This document shows, piece after piece, positions 1-8,821 of a DNA stretch of 55,941 bases. The notes beneath the pieces are model-generated. The model made no database searches and was not told where the DNA came from. It was given only the letters and a program-made list of their open reading frames with translations. The first letter of the stretch is position 1; the number at the start of each line of letters is the position of its first letter. This DNA is from Candidatus Methanoperedens sp. (GTDB taxonomy: Archaea; Halobacteriota; Methanosarcinia; Methanosarcinales; Methanoperedenaceae), in contig JAPMTY010000119.1 of assembly GCA_026552835.1 (NCBI GenBank), forward strand, positions 1-55,941, in the 5' to 3' direction. A program made the translations under genes and the position numbers.

Positions 1-1079
1 GCAGGGACAATGGTTATGGCGGCTACCATGCTTGCAGCGACCCCATAGCTCATCATAGTCCCCATATCGCCAAGGAAGGTCAATTTCCCAAGAGACATTG
101 CCTGGAATCCTATCAGGGCAGCCAGCGTTGTCGTGGACATGGGGATTATAACGTTGTTCAAGGTCATTGCCATGGCATCCCTGGGAATAAGCTTGTTTTC
201 CAGTTCAAACCTGTACCTTGTGACAACCTGGATCCCGAAGTCTATGCCTATGCCCATTATCATGGATAAAACGCCTGATGTCTGTGAACTCAATCCCATT
301 CCTATTAACCCGATATAGCCCATCGCCCAGAGCGTCCCGAAAATTATGGTTGTCATGGGCGTGAATCCGTATTTGATGGAACGGAAAAGAACTAGTATTA
401 TTATCAGGATGCCAATAAGGGAATACAGCGACGTCTTTGCCATATCAGGCCCGATGCTTTTTTCCATCACCGTACTTTCCATAGCGCTTCCTCCGAGAGC
501 TACCGTAACGCCGGGCGGCTTCTGGACTTCCGTGATTATCTTGTTAAGCTCGACTTCAAGCGCTTTCAGGTCAGCGTCATCGGTTGTCTGGATTTTAACC
601 AGGGCGAGCGTATAGTCTTTGCTGACATAGCTGCCAAGAAGCCCGTTTTTGTCAGTTAGTGCAGAAATCTCCCTTACGGACTGGGGGAGCCGCCCGTTGT
701 TGATCGTTTTCAAAACCGAAGCCGCACTTCCGACATCAATCACATTATCCGTATGCAGTGCAAGCGTGGAAAGCTGGTCCATATACCGTATAACAGCAGG
801 GTCGCGAATGTCCCGCGTCTCGTCAGAACCATTATATTGAGGGTCCAATTCGACTGCAAAGAATACTGCATTGGTGCTTCCGAACTCGTTTTCAATGCTG
901 TTCAGCGTGCCTATGGATTCAACATCGTTGGGAAGCATTGATTTCATATCTGATTTTTTTGTTTCGATAGTGCCTGCCATGTGGATGGCAAAAAATGAAA
1001 CTACAAGCATGAGTATAAGCACTGTGACCGGATGCCTGGTGACAAATGATGAATATTTTTCAAGGAGCTCTTTTATCAT
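1..1079 (-). CDS. RND/MMPL-family half-size membrane protein (3' end outside window)
   Basis: About 359 residues are visible; the C-terminus lies beyond the left edge. The N-terminal helix (about residues 17-37) is followed by an extracytoplasmic domain and then by closely packed membrane segments. The last of these carries GIGIDFGIQVVTRY, the RND-type signature with an acidic residue in the helix. The protein belongs to the archaeal/bacterial MMPL (RND superfamily) group, which exports lipids or hydrophobic molecules using ion gradients; the substrate is unknown. The ATG lies 2 nt after the stop of the upstream RND gene, with GGAGG just before it, so the two are co-translated. Two half-size proteins probably make one heteromeric transporter. 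Confidence 0.85.
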   Translation of the reverse strand, partial: MIKELLEKYSSFVTRHPVTVLILMLVVSFFAIHMAGTIETKKSDMKSMLPNDVESIGTLNSIENEFGSTNAVFFAVELDPQYNGSDETRDIRDPAVIRYMDQLSTLALHTDNVIDVGSAASVLKTINNGRLPQSVREISALTDKNGLLGSYVSKDYTLALVKIQTTDDADLKALEVELNKIITEVQKPPGVTVALGGSAMESTVMEKSIGPDMAKTSLYSLIGILIIILVLFRSIKYGFTPMTTIIFGTLWAMGYIGLIGMGLSSQTSGVLSMIMGIGIDFGIQVVTRYRFELENKLIPRDAMAMTLNNVIIPMSTTTLAALIGFQAMSLGKLTFLGDMGTMMSYGVAASMVAAITIVP

Positions 1080-1081
1080 TC

Positions 1082-2263
1082 TTACCTCCCTCTCCGGATA
1101 TGCTCTTCTTTTTTGGCTGCAAGTTTCTCTAATTTTCTGTGTGTATTCCAGTACTCAAAATCCTCTTCAAGCAGTATAAAAACTGGATTGACAATGAGCG
1201 CGGCTAGAAGGCAAAAAGCAATACCAAGCGCCAGCGTCTGGCCCAGGTGCTGCATAAGCGGGACTGAGGCAAACGAAAGAACGCCAAAACCCACAATTGT
1301 TGTCATCCCTGACCCGATAACGGCTGTACCTATTGAATATACCGTGGTTTTCATCGAATCAAGCTGGCTAAAATTTTTAACCCTTTCTTCATTGTACCTG
1401 CTTAGCACGAAAACGCCGTATTCCACACCCAGTCCCAGAAGCATTGAGCTGAGAGCCACCGTGGCAACCGAAAGGGGAATACCAAGCCACCCGAGGGTTC
1501 CCATCGTCCATATCAATCCTATAGACAGCGGGGCGAAAATCAAAAATGCCTGTGTATATGAACGCTGCATGACGAAAAGAAGGAGCAGAATGATGACTGC
1601 GGCAACCGCAAGAGTATAAACAGCATCCCTCTTGAGTAAATCAAAAATAGTCATCCTGAGAATGGGCTGCCCAGTAATACCAAACTTAACTCCCGGAGGC
1701 TTCGGGGTGTAATCTATTTTCTCCTGTGCAAGTATATTGAATTTCTGTATCTGGTCTTCTCCCGAGCCTATATCTGCTGCAACATACATGAGCGACATTT
1801 TATAATTCCGGCTGAAGAATGCATCCGCTGCTGAAGTGTTTCGCAGGGTTTGCGTTATCTCAGCATCCGTATATGTATTCTGGCCTCTGAAAAAACTTGC
1901 AGGAGATGTTACGCCCGTAACACTTGTTTCGCCCCTGAATTCCCTGTCAAGGAAAATCAGCGATTGTATTACCCTCGGGTCCCGGATATCCCTCACAGCT
2001 TCTTTTGAATCAACAGAATCGTCAATTTGGACGGCAATGACCACAGTATCCGCGCCTCCGAATTTAGCCGATACCTTATCATTGAGCGCAAATATGGGTA
2101 GTTCCTTGGGCATCTCTTTCCTGAAATCCGAGTTAATGGTCAAATCCTTAAGGCCGATGCCCAGAATAATAGTAAAAATTATAACCACGACTGCAAGCAG
2201 TTTTGTATGCTTTTTCTGTATCTCAGCAAGTTTCATTAAATACGTTTCAAGAAATGTTGCCAT
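1082..2263 (-). CDS. RND/MMPL-family half-size membrane protein
   Basis: This 393-residue protein has one N-terminal helix (about residues 21-41), a large extracytoplasmic loop (about 42-205) and about five more helices. One of them contains LLGLGVEYGVFVLSRYNEE, the RND motif with Glu in the position of the usual Asp. It ends with a basic cytoplasmic tail. The length is half that of a classical RND pump, as in archaeal MMPL proteins. It is first in an operon with the second half-size RND gene and is divergent from a TrmB-family regulator, which may control it. The transported substrate cannot be read from the sequence. Confidence 0.88.
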   Translation of the reverse strand: MATFLETYLMKLAEIQKKHTKLLAVVVIIFTIILGIGLKDLTINSDFRKEMPKELPIFALNDKVSAKFGGADTVVIAVQIDDSVDSKEAVRDIRDPRVIQSLIFLDREFRGETSVTGVTSPASFFRGQNTYTDAEITQTLRNTSAADAFFSRNYKMSLMYVAADIGSGEDQIQKFNILAQEKIDYTPKPPGVKFGITGQPILRMTIFDLLKRDAVYTLAVAAVIILLLLFVMQRSYTQAFLIFAPLSIGLIWTMGTLGWLGIPLSVATVALSSMLLGLGVEYGVFVLSRYNEERVKNFSQLDSMKTTVYSIGTAVIGSGMTTIVGFGVLSFASVPLMQHLGQTLALGIAFCLLAALIVNPVFILLEEDFEYWNTHRKLEKLAAKKEEHIRRGR

Positions 2264-2350
2264 CTATTCTCCGTTTGCTTCCCCGTTTATTCATGCTTCT
2301 ATTAAAATGTTCTGTTCTAAACAACTCTAAAGTGGTTTAATTACAAAACT

Positions 2351-2358
2351 TTTAAATA
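2351..2358 (+). promoter_or_regulatory. TATA box of the TrmB-family gene
   Basis: TTTAAATA lies about 27 nt before the in-frame GTG at 2381, which is the expected archaeal spacing for leaderless initiation. The ATG at 2366 would lie upstream of that transcript's start. Confidence 0.45.
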
Positions 2359-2365
2359 CCAAAAT

Positions 2366-3229
2366 ATGAATTTATCCGGTGTGCTTGAAAAACTAAAGAA
2401 ACTCGGTCTTACGGGCTATGAGTCATCGGCTTATCTTGCGCTCCTGAAGCTTGTCGATTCCGAGGCAGATGAGATAGCGGAAAATGCAAAAATACCTATG
2501 GGCCGGATTTATAATGTGCTTTCAAGCCTCGAAGAAGCCCATTTGATTCGCGCGCAGGACACGAGACCAAGAAGATATGCATGTGTGGAGCCTGCCGCTG
2601 CACTTGAGCGGCTTTCAAAAACAAGGCATGAAGAACTGACCCAGGCATCGGTTGAACTGGAAAACCTGGTTTCTGACCTTAAATCCGAACTTTCAGGGGT
2701 TGAGCCAAGGAAGCCCGATAAGACTTTCTGGACAGTCGCAATAAGCGAAGAATCCCATGAACTTGTCCGTGAGTGCATATCAGGGTCCCAGAAGGAATTG
2801 CTGGTTTTTATGGCTCCCAAGATGAACTCCGAGCGGCTGAAAAAAGATTTGATGCAAGAAAGGCATGCCGGAATCCTCAAGGCTATTTATGAAGCTATCA
2901 AAAGGGGCGTGGAAATCAAAATTATCCTTAACAAAGATGTGGATTTCAGTTTACTGGAAGAATATCCGATTGTAAAACAAATGCTTGCGCATATGGGGAA
3001 TAAATTCGATTGCAGGTTTGCCGCTGTACCTGCTACGCCATTTGATATAATAGATAGTGAGAGCGTCCTTCTCCAGATGCTGAATCCGATTAGTCCTGAA
3101 GAGCTTTTTGCTGTGGTGAATATCAGGGATACCAAGCTTGCAAACGAGCTTCGGAAAAAGTTCTTTGCTTTATGGGAAAAGGCGGAGCCATATTCCGGAA
3201 ACAGTAGTACTGGTTGTAATAAAAATTAA
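2366..3229 (+). CDS. TrmB-family transcriptional regulator
   Basis: The N-terminal winged helix (about residues 1-75; LTGYESSAYLALLKL and GRIYNVLSSLEEAHLI) matches the TrmB family. A short coiled segment (about 85-110) and a C-terminal effector-like domain (about 120-270) follow. TrmB proteins repress or activate archaeal sugar and membrane-transport genes. It is divergent from the two RND genes across about 100 bp, so it may regulate them and itself. A TATA-like TTTAAATA lies only 8 nt before the ATG. The GTG at 2381 is about 27 nt from that box and would fit a leaderless start, shortening the protein by five residues. Confidence 0.85.
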   Translation: MNLSGVLEKLKKLGLTGYESSAYLALLKLVDSEADEIAENAKIPMGRIYNVLSSLEEAHLIRAQDTRPRRYACVEPAAALERLSKTRHEELTQASVELENLVSDLKSELSGVEPRKPDKTFWTVAISEESHELVRECISGSQKELLVFMAPKMNSERLKKDLMQERHAGILKAIYEAIKRGVEIKIILNKDVDFSLLEEYPIVKQMLAHMGNKFDCRFAAVPATPFDIIDSESVLLQMLNPISPEELFAVVNIRDTKLANELRKKFFALWEKAEPYSGNSSTGCNKN

Positions 3230-3293
3230 TCCGGTTTCCTGCTGCCTTGCAATAATCGGTCAGGAACTGAATGGCTGGAAACTGAAAAAAAAT

Positions 3294-3815
3294 TTAACCG
3301 ATATAACTCGCGCTTCCCCTGTCAAAACCATCCACAAGCTCAAGATTCATATCGTCAGGCTGCCAGGTTGCATTTGGATACACGAGATTCTTGAAGAACA
3401 TGGTGGTATCCTTTGCTATTTTTGTTGCAAGATGCTCTTCGCCGAATACCTGTTTTGTAATCTCATGAGCCATTTGCCTGACACCGCTTTCGCTCAGGTA
3501 CCCGAGAGTATGTAGGTACTCGTGGAGCAGCACATGGAAAATATAGGGTTTGTAAAGCTCTGGTCTTGTTTCTTTTATCCTCTCAAGAGGGATTTTATTC
3601 ATTACTATGACGTTTGAGCCTACAGGATAGAAACCGCCGAAAAATCCCTGCGGATGGTTTCCGAGGTTGGCAAGTCCCAGCATCAAACCTGCGCGGCTTT
3701 TTCTCTGGCTCTCCCACACGGCTGCTTTTACAACCTCGAAGATGTCTGCGAGCGTCTTTGCGTTTTCAAGTCTGTTATTGAAGTTTGTATTCATTCTATT
3801 AGTCTCAATTTCCAT
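3294..3815 (-). CDS. Putative zincin-like metalloprotein (HEXXH)
   Basis: A 173-residue soluble protein of no family I can name with certainty. It contains HVLLHEYLHTLGYLSE at about residues 94-109, a typical HEXXH zinc-binding helix. A Glu/His-rich segment after it (HEITKQVFGEEH) may give the third ligand. No signal peptide or membrane segment is visible, so it would act in the cytoplasm. An alternative start is the ATG 21 nt inside (MNTNFNN...). It is transcribed alone, convergent with the TrmB gene. Peptidase activity is inferred only from the motif. Confidence 0.7.
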   Translation of the reverse strand: MEIETNRMNTNFNNRLENAKTLADIFEVVKAAVWESQRKSRAGLMLGLANLGNHPQGFFGGFYPVGSNVIVMNKIPLERIKETRPELYKPYIFHVLLHEYLHTLGYLSESGVRQMAHEITKQVFGEEHLATKIAKDTTMFFKNLVYPNATWQPDDMNLELVDGFDRGSASYIG

Positions 3816-3918
3816 CTGATTCTTTTTGCCTCGTTGTCTCTATTCGCCAATTTACGAACATATTTACAACGATGATATTGGTTATATAAGTTTGGGTTTA
3901 AGCAAACACAGAGACATC

Positions 3919-4410
3919 TCACAAATTTATTTGCGGCCTTTGCGCCGCACCTTTTCTCCTTTTTTTCATAGGCGACCCGCACACCGGACATTCATCCCCT
4001 TGGGGAAAACGCCTCTTGCACCCTATGCACTGCTTCTCCCAGATAAGAACATCTTTTATCTTTCTCTGGCCCGCAGGCATCACCTTGATACCAAGCTGGA
4101 TGGCTGTATTCTGGACCGCGAAATCATCCGTGACCAGAATTGTCTCTTCGCGTCCTGAATACTCAAGCGCCTTAGCAAGAATATCGATGTCAGTCACTGA
4201 AAGCTCTTCGCTGTCCTTCGTGACTCCCGCTTTTATCCTGACCTCTTTTTTGAAACTTTCAAGCGGGGGCTCGACTCTTACGTTCATTAATTCCATCGTG
4301 GTGCGGGCGTTCTCATCCCTGAGTTCTTCGACTACGGAGGGAGTTGTTACAATACTGCCTTCAAGGCGCTTTCGGATGATAAAAAGGGAGGAGTCGGCGA
4401 TGTAAAGCAT
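3919..4410 (-). CDS. nob1: Ribosome maturation endonuclease Nob1
   Basis: An N-terminal PIN domain with acidic residues (Asp6 in LYIADSS, VVEEL, TDIDIL, VTDDF) is followed by a zinc ribbon (CIGC...CPVCG). This is the architecture of archaeal Nob1, which cleaves the 3' end of 16S rRNA precursors. The ATG at 4410 is chosen because the PIN strand begins there and a TATA-like stretch lies about 30 nt upstream; the ORF could extend 21 nt to 4431. The last residues (about KGAAQRPQINL) are encoded by sequence that matches an intergenic repeat found elsewhere in the window, so the extreme C-terminus may be recently acquired. Confidence 0.88.
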   Translation of the reverse strand: MLYIADSSLFIIRKRLEGSIVTTPSVVEELRDENARTTMELMNVRVEPPLESFKKEVRIKAGVTKDSEELSVTDIDILAKALEYSGREETILVTDDFAVQNTAIQLGIKVMPAGQRKIKDVLIWEKQCIGCKRRFPQGDECPVCGSPMKKRRKGAAQRPQINL

Positions 4411-4590
4411 ATGGTGAAGATACTGAATCATTTAAGATAAAGATTCCTACAATCAGTTACTTTTCAGGATGGCGTTGTAGTAAGTATGTTAAAGTGCATG
4501 AAAAAGCACAATCTAAGCCCTGCATTAACCTGCAATTTTGTGATAATTCTCATCATAATTATAATAAAATCATTAATATAACCATGGAAA

Positions 4591-4619
4591 ATATTAAATA
4601 CTAAGATATTACTATCTTA
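4591..4619 (+). promoter_or_regulatory. TATA box plus inverted-repeat operator candidate
   Basis: ATATTAAATA (4591-4600) is followed by the perfect inverted repeat TAAGATA-TTAC-TATCTTA (4602-4619), which ends two bases before the ATG at 4622. A repressor bound there would cover the transcription start. Confidence 0.55.
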
Positions 4620-4621
4620 AA

Positions 4622-5209
4622 ATGATGTTTAATTATCTTGAGAGCGGGCTTCGTGAAAGGCTTGATGCCTATGCGATACACATAGGGACTCCACACAAGC
4701 AAACCGGAAGAGCGCGCAACAACTTTATCGTCCTCTATGAGCAAAAAAGCCATTTTCCGGAGTTGAAATTATCCTTTCCCAGCGCAAATGACCTGTTTCT
4801 TACAATGGATATAACTTCGTTAAGCCTGCTTTCGATGCATTTCATAATCGACTATGTTGCTTTGCCAGATAAGAATACGATTTCCTGCCTGAGCACACCT
4901 ATTGAAAAATGGACCAAAAAAATGATATTTGCAGATGAAGAAACTCTAAAATATCTCATTCATTCGCCCGCCTTTCCCCTGAAGTATAAAAAGCGTTTTT
5001 CAGAGGTAATCGAAGATATCGAAAAAGAGATTGATTCGCTAAAATATAAATCGTCTACATCCTTCCCGGAAACACACGAGCTTGCTGACTATTATTTGAG
5101 AATCATAAAGGGGTCATCAAAAATGGCGGAATCTCGAGGTGTTAGGTCCAAAAATAATCCAGGTTCTGTTGGAATGATGGGCAGAGGCACGAAGAAAAGG
5201 TCAGGTTAA
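4622..5209 (+). CDS. Protein of unknown function
   Basis: This 195-residue soluble protein is not recognised. The centre is mixed alpha/beta, then comes a helical part rich in Lys/Glu (about residues 120-145) and a basic, Gly/Ser-rich tail (about 165-195) that could bind nucleic acid or be disordered. It stands alone between Nob1 and BioY, divergent from nob1. The ATG lies about 26 nt after ATATTAAATA, so the transcript is probably leaderless. A perfect inverted repeat between the TATA box and the ATG suggests dedicated control. Two consecutive ATG codons occur at the start. Confidence 0.72.
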   Translation: MMFNYLESGLRERLDAYAIHIGTPHKQTGRARNNFIVLYEQKSHFPELKLSFPSANDLFLTMDITSLSLLSMHFIIDYVALPDKNTISCLSTPIEKWTKKMIFADEETLKYLIHSPAFPLKYKKRFSEVIEDIEKEIDSLKYKSSTSFPETHELADYYLRIIKGSSKMAESRGVRSKNNPGSVGMMGRGTKKRSG

Positions 5210-5240
5210 ATTATTTCTTCCGCCTCTGTTTTAGTAATGA

Positions 5241-5879
5241 TTACTTCGAATCACATTCGTTCCCGTATGCAGCCCCTGGAACTACTGCTACTGCTATTGC
5301 CGAGGCGATAAGCGCCTTATACAAATCGACAGCTATGAACGGCAGTACGCCGAGCTCGATTGCTTTTTGAGCACCCACACCAAGCACAAACGCCAGTTGA
5401 ACCGCTCCGAAGAGGTAAACAATCACAATCCCGAGCAGCATTATACTGAACATGCCTGCAAAGCTGCGTGATTTGACATACATATCTGTGAACCAGCCGA
5501 TTATAAGAGATGCAACAATGAACCCGATGAGGTAACCACCGTCCACGCCTGTGAGAACTTCCATGCCTGCTGTTCCGCCTGCAAACCATGGAACTCCTAT
5601 TACACCCAGAACAGTGTAGAATACCTGGCTCATTCCGCCGTACCATTTCCCGAGAATCACACCAGAAAGAAGAACCGCGAAAACCTGTCCCGTTACCGGC
5701 ACCGGCGTGTAGGGAAGATGGAACCGAAGCTGGGCAACCAATCCGGTCAGACATGCAAAGCCAAGCGCCAGAGCCATTTTGTTCAGGAATGTTGATTCAA
5801 ATCGCCATTTAAAGAAGTTGTATCTGGCGGATTCATATTTTTCAAATACGTTTTTGAGTTCGCTTCCAAATTCTGACAT
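5241..5879 (-). CDS. bioY: Biotin transporter BioY
   Basis: The protein is a 212-residue S-component of the BioY family, with about six membrane segments. The conserved region LPYTPVPVTGQVFAVLLSG and the GGYLIGF block are typical. It binds biotin in the membrane and works alone or with an ECF ATPase module; no EcfA/EcfT gene is nearby. The ATG at 5879 is preferred because GGTGA lies 4-8 nt before it; a TTG extension to 5921 would run into the TATA box (about 5922-5931). The N-terminal 35 residues before the first helix are longer than usual. Confidence 0.9.
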   Translation of the reverse strand: MSEFGSELKNVFEKYESARYNFFKWRFESTFLNKMALALGFACLTGLVAQLRFHLPYTPVPVTGQVFAVLLSGVILGKWYGGMSQVFYTVLGVIGVPWFAGGTAGMEVLTGVDGGYLIGFIVASLIIGWFTDMYVKSRSFAGMFSIMLLGIVIVYLFGAVQLAFVLGVGAQKAIELGVLPFIAVDLYKALIASAIAVAVVPGAAYGNECDSK

Positions 5880-5985
5880 AAATTCACCGATTGTAAACTT
5901 TTTATTTCTTAAAGTGGACAATCTTTATAAATTATTCGATTTGATTCAGTCCTGCTATTGGAATGGAATCGGATTCATCATCCGG

Positions 5986-6300
5986 CTATGGAATGCCCCA
6001 GATTATCACAAGTCCCCCGATAAGCACAAGCGCCCAGAATAAGAGCTTCTGTGTCCTGTCCCCTATTCCTAAATCGATTGCGAACACCCTGAAACCGTTC
6101 AATGCATGGGGAAGTACGAGCAACAGTAGAATAGAAACGGCCGTCTTGAACTCCACGAACATGAAATCAAAAGGCGTTTTAATATCATGCACCCACAAAA
6201 TATGAATGAACAGGTAGAACACAAGCAGGATACCCGTGACGCGCTGGAGCAGCCATGCCCACATCCCTGTTCCGTAAGCCCTTTCTTTTTCCATTGTCAC
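5986..6300 (-). CDS. sdhC: Succinate dehydrogenase cytochrome b membrane anchor
   Basis: A 104-residue protein with three membrane segments. WLLQRVTGILLVFYLFIHIL and PHALNGFR hold the Arg and His residues typical of quinone- and haem b-binding SdhC/SdhD anchors. The start is GTG, overlapping the sdhB stop (GTGA); an ATG two codons later is the alternative. The partner is SdhB, just upstream. Only one small anchor is encoded here, whereas enzymes with small three-helix anchors normally have two different ones. Confidence 0.85.
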   Translation of the reverse strand: MTMEKERAYGTGMWAWLLQRVTGILLVFYLFIHILWVHDIKTPFDFMFVEFKTAVSILLLLVLPHALNGFRVFAIDLGIGDRTQKLLFWALVLIGGLVIIWGIP

Positions 6301-7052
6301 CTGATTATATGTTTAATTTTGTGTAAAATAATTTTCCTCATGAAACCCGTAATGGCATTGGTGGGCGGCACGTTTTTAGGGCAAACTTCAACGCAGCGGT
6401 AAACCTCATCGCATGCCCAGACACCTTTTTCAGTATCCACCCGTTTTAGCATCCCGTCTTTGTCATTGTACCTTGTATCTGCATAAAAGCGCCATGCTTT
6501 TGCAAGTGCGGCTGGTCCTGAATATTCCTTATCCCTTGCAGCCACGGGACATGCCCCGTAACAAAGGCCGCACAGGATGCACGCTGCATATCTATCGACT
6601 TTCCTGACATCCTGCTGCGACATTGACATATCCACGCCGCCCTCAAACCATGGGTGCACAGCCTCATAATGCTTGAAAAAAGGTTTCATATCCACGACAA
6701 GGTCTTTGATTACTTGGAGGCTCGGGAGAGGTTCAATAAGTATCTCATCGCCTGTCTTTAGTTCCGGTTTCGCAATCGGGCCATACGGCGAAATGGTCAA
6801 TACCTGTTCACCTTCGATTTCAGAGACTTGAGTGCGGCATGCAAGTCTTTGCTTCTTGTTGATTAGCATGGCGCATGAGCCGCAAACTGCGCCGCGGCAT
6901 GAATACCTGAAGGCTAGTGAACCGTCCAGTTCATCCTGTACCTGGAAAAGCGCTTCAAGCACTGACATGTGCGGTTTGGGTCTCACTTCAAATGTATCGA
7001 ACCACGACTTTTCCCCGTCAAATCTTTTGATTTTAAATTTCATAACCCACAT
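6297..7052 (-). CDS. sdhB: Succinate dehydrogenase/fumarate reductase iron-sulfur subunit
   Basis: The 251-residue protein has an N-terminal [2Fe-2S] domain (CRGAVCGSC and a later Cys in RLAC, about residues 50-72). A C-terminal domain follows with CILCGLCYGACP and CVEVCP for the other two clusters. It carries electrons between SdhA flavin and the membrane quinone site. The start ATG at 7052 is about 25 nt from a TTTTATATAA box, so the transcript is probably leaderless; an ATG three codons later is possible. It forms an operon with sdhC and is divergent from sdhA. Confidence 0.93.
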   Translation of the reverse strand: MWVMKFKIKRFDGEKSWFDTFEVRPKPHMSVLEALFQVQDELDGSLAFRYSCRGAVCGSCAMLINKKQRLACRTQVSEIEGEQVLTISPYGPIAKPELKTGDEILIEPLPSLQVIKDLVVDMKPFFKHYEAVHPWFEGGVDMSMSQQDVRKVDRYAACILCGLCYGACPVAARDKEYSGPAALAKAWRFYADTRYNDKDGMLKRVDTEKGVWACDEVYRCVEVCPKNVPPTNAITGFMRKIILHKIKHIIR

Positions 7053-7072
7053 TCAATAGTTTCTTTTCCCGG

Positions 7073-7102
7073 TTATATAAAACACATGGTAAAGTAATAT
7101 AA
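7073..7102. promoter_or_regulatory. Divergent sdhB / sdhA promoters
   Basis: On the minus strand TTTTATATAA (7082-7073) lies 25 nt before the sdhB ATG at 7052. On the plus strand GTAATATAA (7094-7102) lies about 25 nt before the second ATG of sdhA (7123). Both transcripts could be leaderless, and the roughly 65-bp region would allow joint control of the split operon. Confidence 0.5.
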
Positions 7103-7116
7103 GAAACGTATATAAT

Positions 7117-8793
7117 ATGAGTATGTTCAGGCACGACGTTATTATAGTGGGCGGGGGTCTTGCGGGTTTGCGCGCCGCCTTGGCAATCAGGGGCGCTGAT
7201 GTGGCAGTCATATCCAGAGTACACCCGCTGCGTTCTCATTCGGTAGCAGCCCAGGGCGGTATTAATGCAGCTCTTTCGAAAAACGACCGGTGGGAAGACC
7301 ATGCCTTTGATACGGTAAAAGGAAGCGATTACCTCGCAGACCAGGATGCTGTGGCTTTGCTATGTCAGGATGCGCCCGCGTGTGTCATCGAGATGGAGCA
7401 TTGGGGTACGCTTTTTTCAAGAGTGGGCGGACTGATTGCACAGCGTCCTTTTGGCGGCGCAGGCTATCCGCGCACCGCTTACGCCGAAGACAGGACAGGT
7501 CATGCGCTGCTGCATACGATGTACGAGCAGGCGCTAAAAAACGGCATCAAATTCTATGAGGAATGGCTGGTAACGCGGCTTGCTGTCAATAATGGCAGGT
7601 GTTCAGGCGTTGTCGGATATAACATCGCAGACGGGAAAATAGAAGGCTTTCAGGCCAAGGCAGTGATTTTCGCTACAGGCGGATACGGAAGGATATACAG
7701 GCGTTCAACGAACTCGGTAATAAACACGGGATTCGGATGCGCTGTTGCATACCGAAGCGGCGTTGCGCTTTCGGACATGGAGTTCGTCCAGTTCCACCCC
7801 ACCACGCTTTATGGGACGAATATACTTATTACAGAAGGCGCCCGCGGCGAAGGCGGGTTCCTTAAGAATAAACATGGCGAGCGGTTCATGGCGCGATATT
7901 CGCCCCATTTGATTGACCTTGCGCCGCGGGATATAGTGGCGCGGGCGATACAGACCGAGATAAATGAAGGCAGGGGATTTGAGGGAGGTTACGTTCACCT
8001 TGAGTTGATGCATATTGGCGAGCGGAATATCAAGGAGCGCCTGCCCGGAATCAGGCAGATAGCTATGGATTTTGCGAACATCGACCCTATTTGCGAGCCG
8101 ATACCCATCCAGCCGGCGCAGCATTATTCCATGGGAGGCATTGCCTCAAATAAAAACTGCGAGACTTCGCTTTTTGGATTCTATGTGTGCGGCGAATGCT
8201 CCTGCCTAAGTGTACACGGGGCGAACAGGCTTGGCGGGAACTCGCTGCTTGAGACGATAGTTTTCGGGAAGATCGCCGGGGAAAACGCAGCGAAGTTCGC
8301 GAATGGAACAGGCTTTGAATCAGCGGATATACTGGAAAAAGCGGTTAATGGGGAAGTACGGCGGGTTTCGGCGCTTCTTGGAAGGAACGAAGGCGAAGAA
8401 TTTTTCAAAATCCGCGATGAGATGAAGGAAGTCATGGATGAAAAAGTAGGCATATTTCGTGATGAAGAGAACCTGAAAACGGCGCTTGGTAAAGTCAGGG
8501 AACTCAGGATGCGCTACATGAATGTGTATGTCAGGAATAAAGGCGCAGTTTTTAACCAGGAACTCGTGAATGCGATTGAGCTTGAAGGAATGCTGGATAT
8601 TGCAGAAGTTATTTGCATGGGAGCAATTGAGCGAAAGGAAAGCCGCGGCTCGCATTTCAGGCTTGATTATCCAGCAAGGGATGATGCGAACTGGCTCAGG
8701 CATACGCTGGTTACTTTTGCGCCTGAAGGGGCGCGCGTGGAGTACAAGCCTGTGAATATAACGATGTATGAGCCGAAACCGAGGGAATATTGA
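7117..8793 (+). CDS. sdhA: Succinate dehydrogenase/fumarate reductase flavoprotein subunit
   Basis: A 558-residue SdhA with the N-terminal dinucleotide fold [21 protein letters not shown] contains His41, the expected site of covalent FAD. The active-site region includes [14 protein letters not shown] and [12 protein letters not shown]. It oxidises succinate to fumarate, or the reverse, in the complex with SdhB/SdhC on the cytoplasmic face. It is transcribed away from sdhBC. The ATG two codons in (7123) would match a leaderless transcript. Whether the enzyme works as dehydrogenase or fumarate reductase cannot be told from the sequence. Confidence 0.94.
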   Translation: MSMFRHDVIIVGGGLAGLRAALAIRGADVAVISRVHPLRSHSVAAQGGINAALSKNDRWEDHAFDTVKGSDYLADQDAVALLCQDAPACVIEMEHWGTLFSRVGGLIAQRPFGGAGYPRTAYAEDRTGHALLHTMYEQALKNGIKFYEEWLVTRLAVNNGRCSGVVGYNIADGKIEGFQAKAVIFATGGYGRIYRRSTNSVINTGFGCAVAYRSGVALSDMEFVQFHPTTLYGTNILITEGARGEGGFLKNKHGERFMARYSPHLIDLAPRDIVARAIQTEINEGRGFEGGYVHLELMHIGERNIKERLPGIRQIAMDFANIDPICEPIPIQPAQHYSMGGIASNKNCETSLFGFYVCGECSCLSVHGANRLGGNSLLETIVFGKIAGENAAKFANGTGFESADILEKAVNGEVRRVSALLGRNEGEEFFKIRDEMKEVMDEKVGIFRDEENLKTALGKVRELRMRYMNVYVRNKGAVFNQELVNAIELEGMLDIAEVICMGAIERKESRGSHFRLDYPARDDANWLRHTLVTFAPEGARVEYKPVNITMYEPKPREY

Positions 8794-8821
8794 GCAAAAA
8801 TGTCTATGTGAAAAATAGATT

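Noticed and set aside
1080..1084. Frameshift joining the two RND halves
   Set aside because: The first gene ends in a clean stop and the second has its own ATG and ribosome binding site two bases later; both halves have complete RND layouts.
5880..5921. N-terminal extension of BioY from a TTG
   Set aside because: The TTG lies at the TATA box; the ATG at 5879 has GGTGA upstream.
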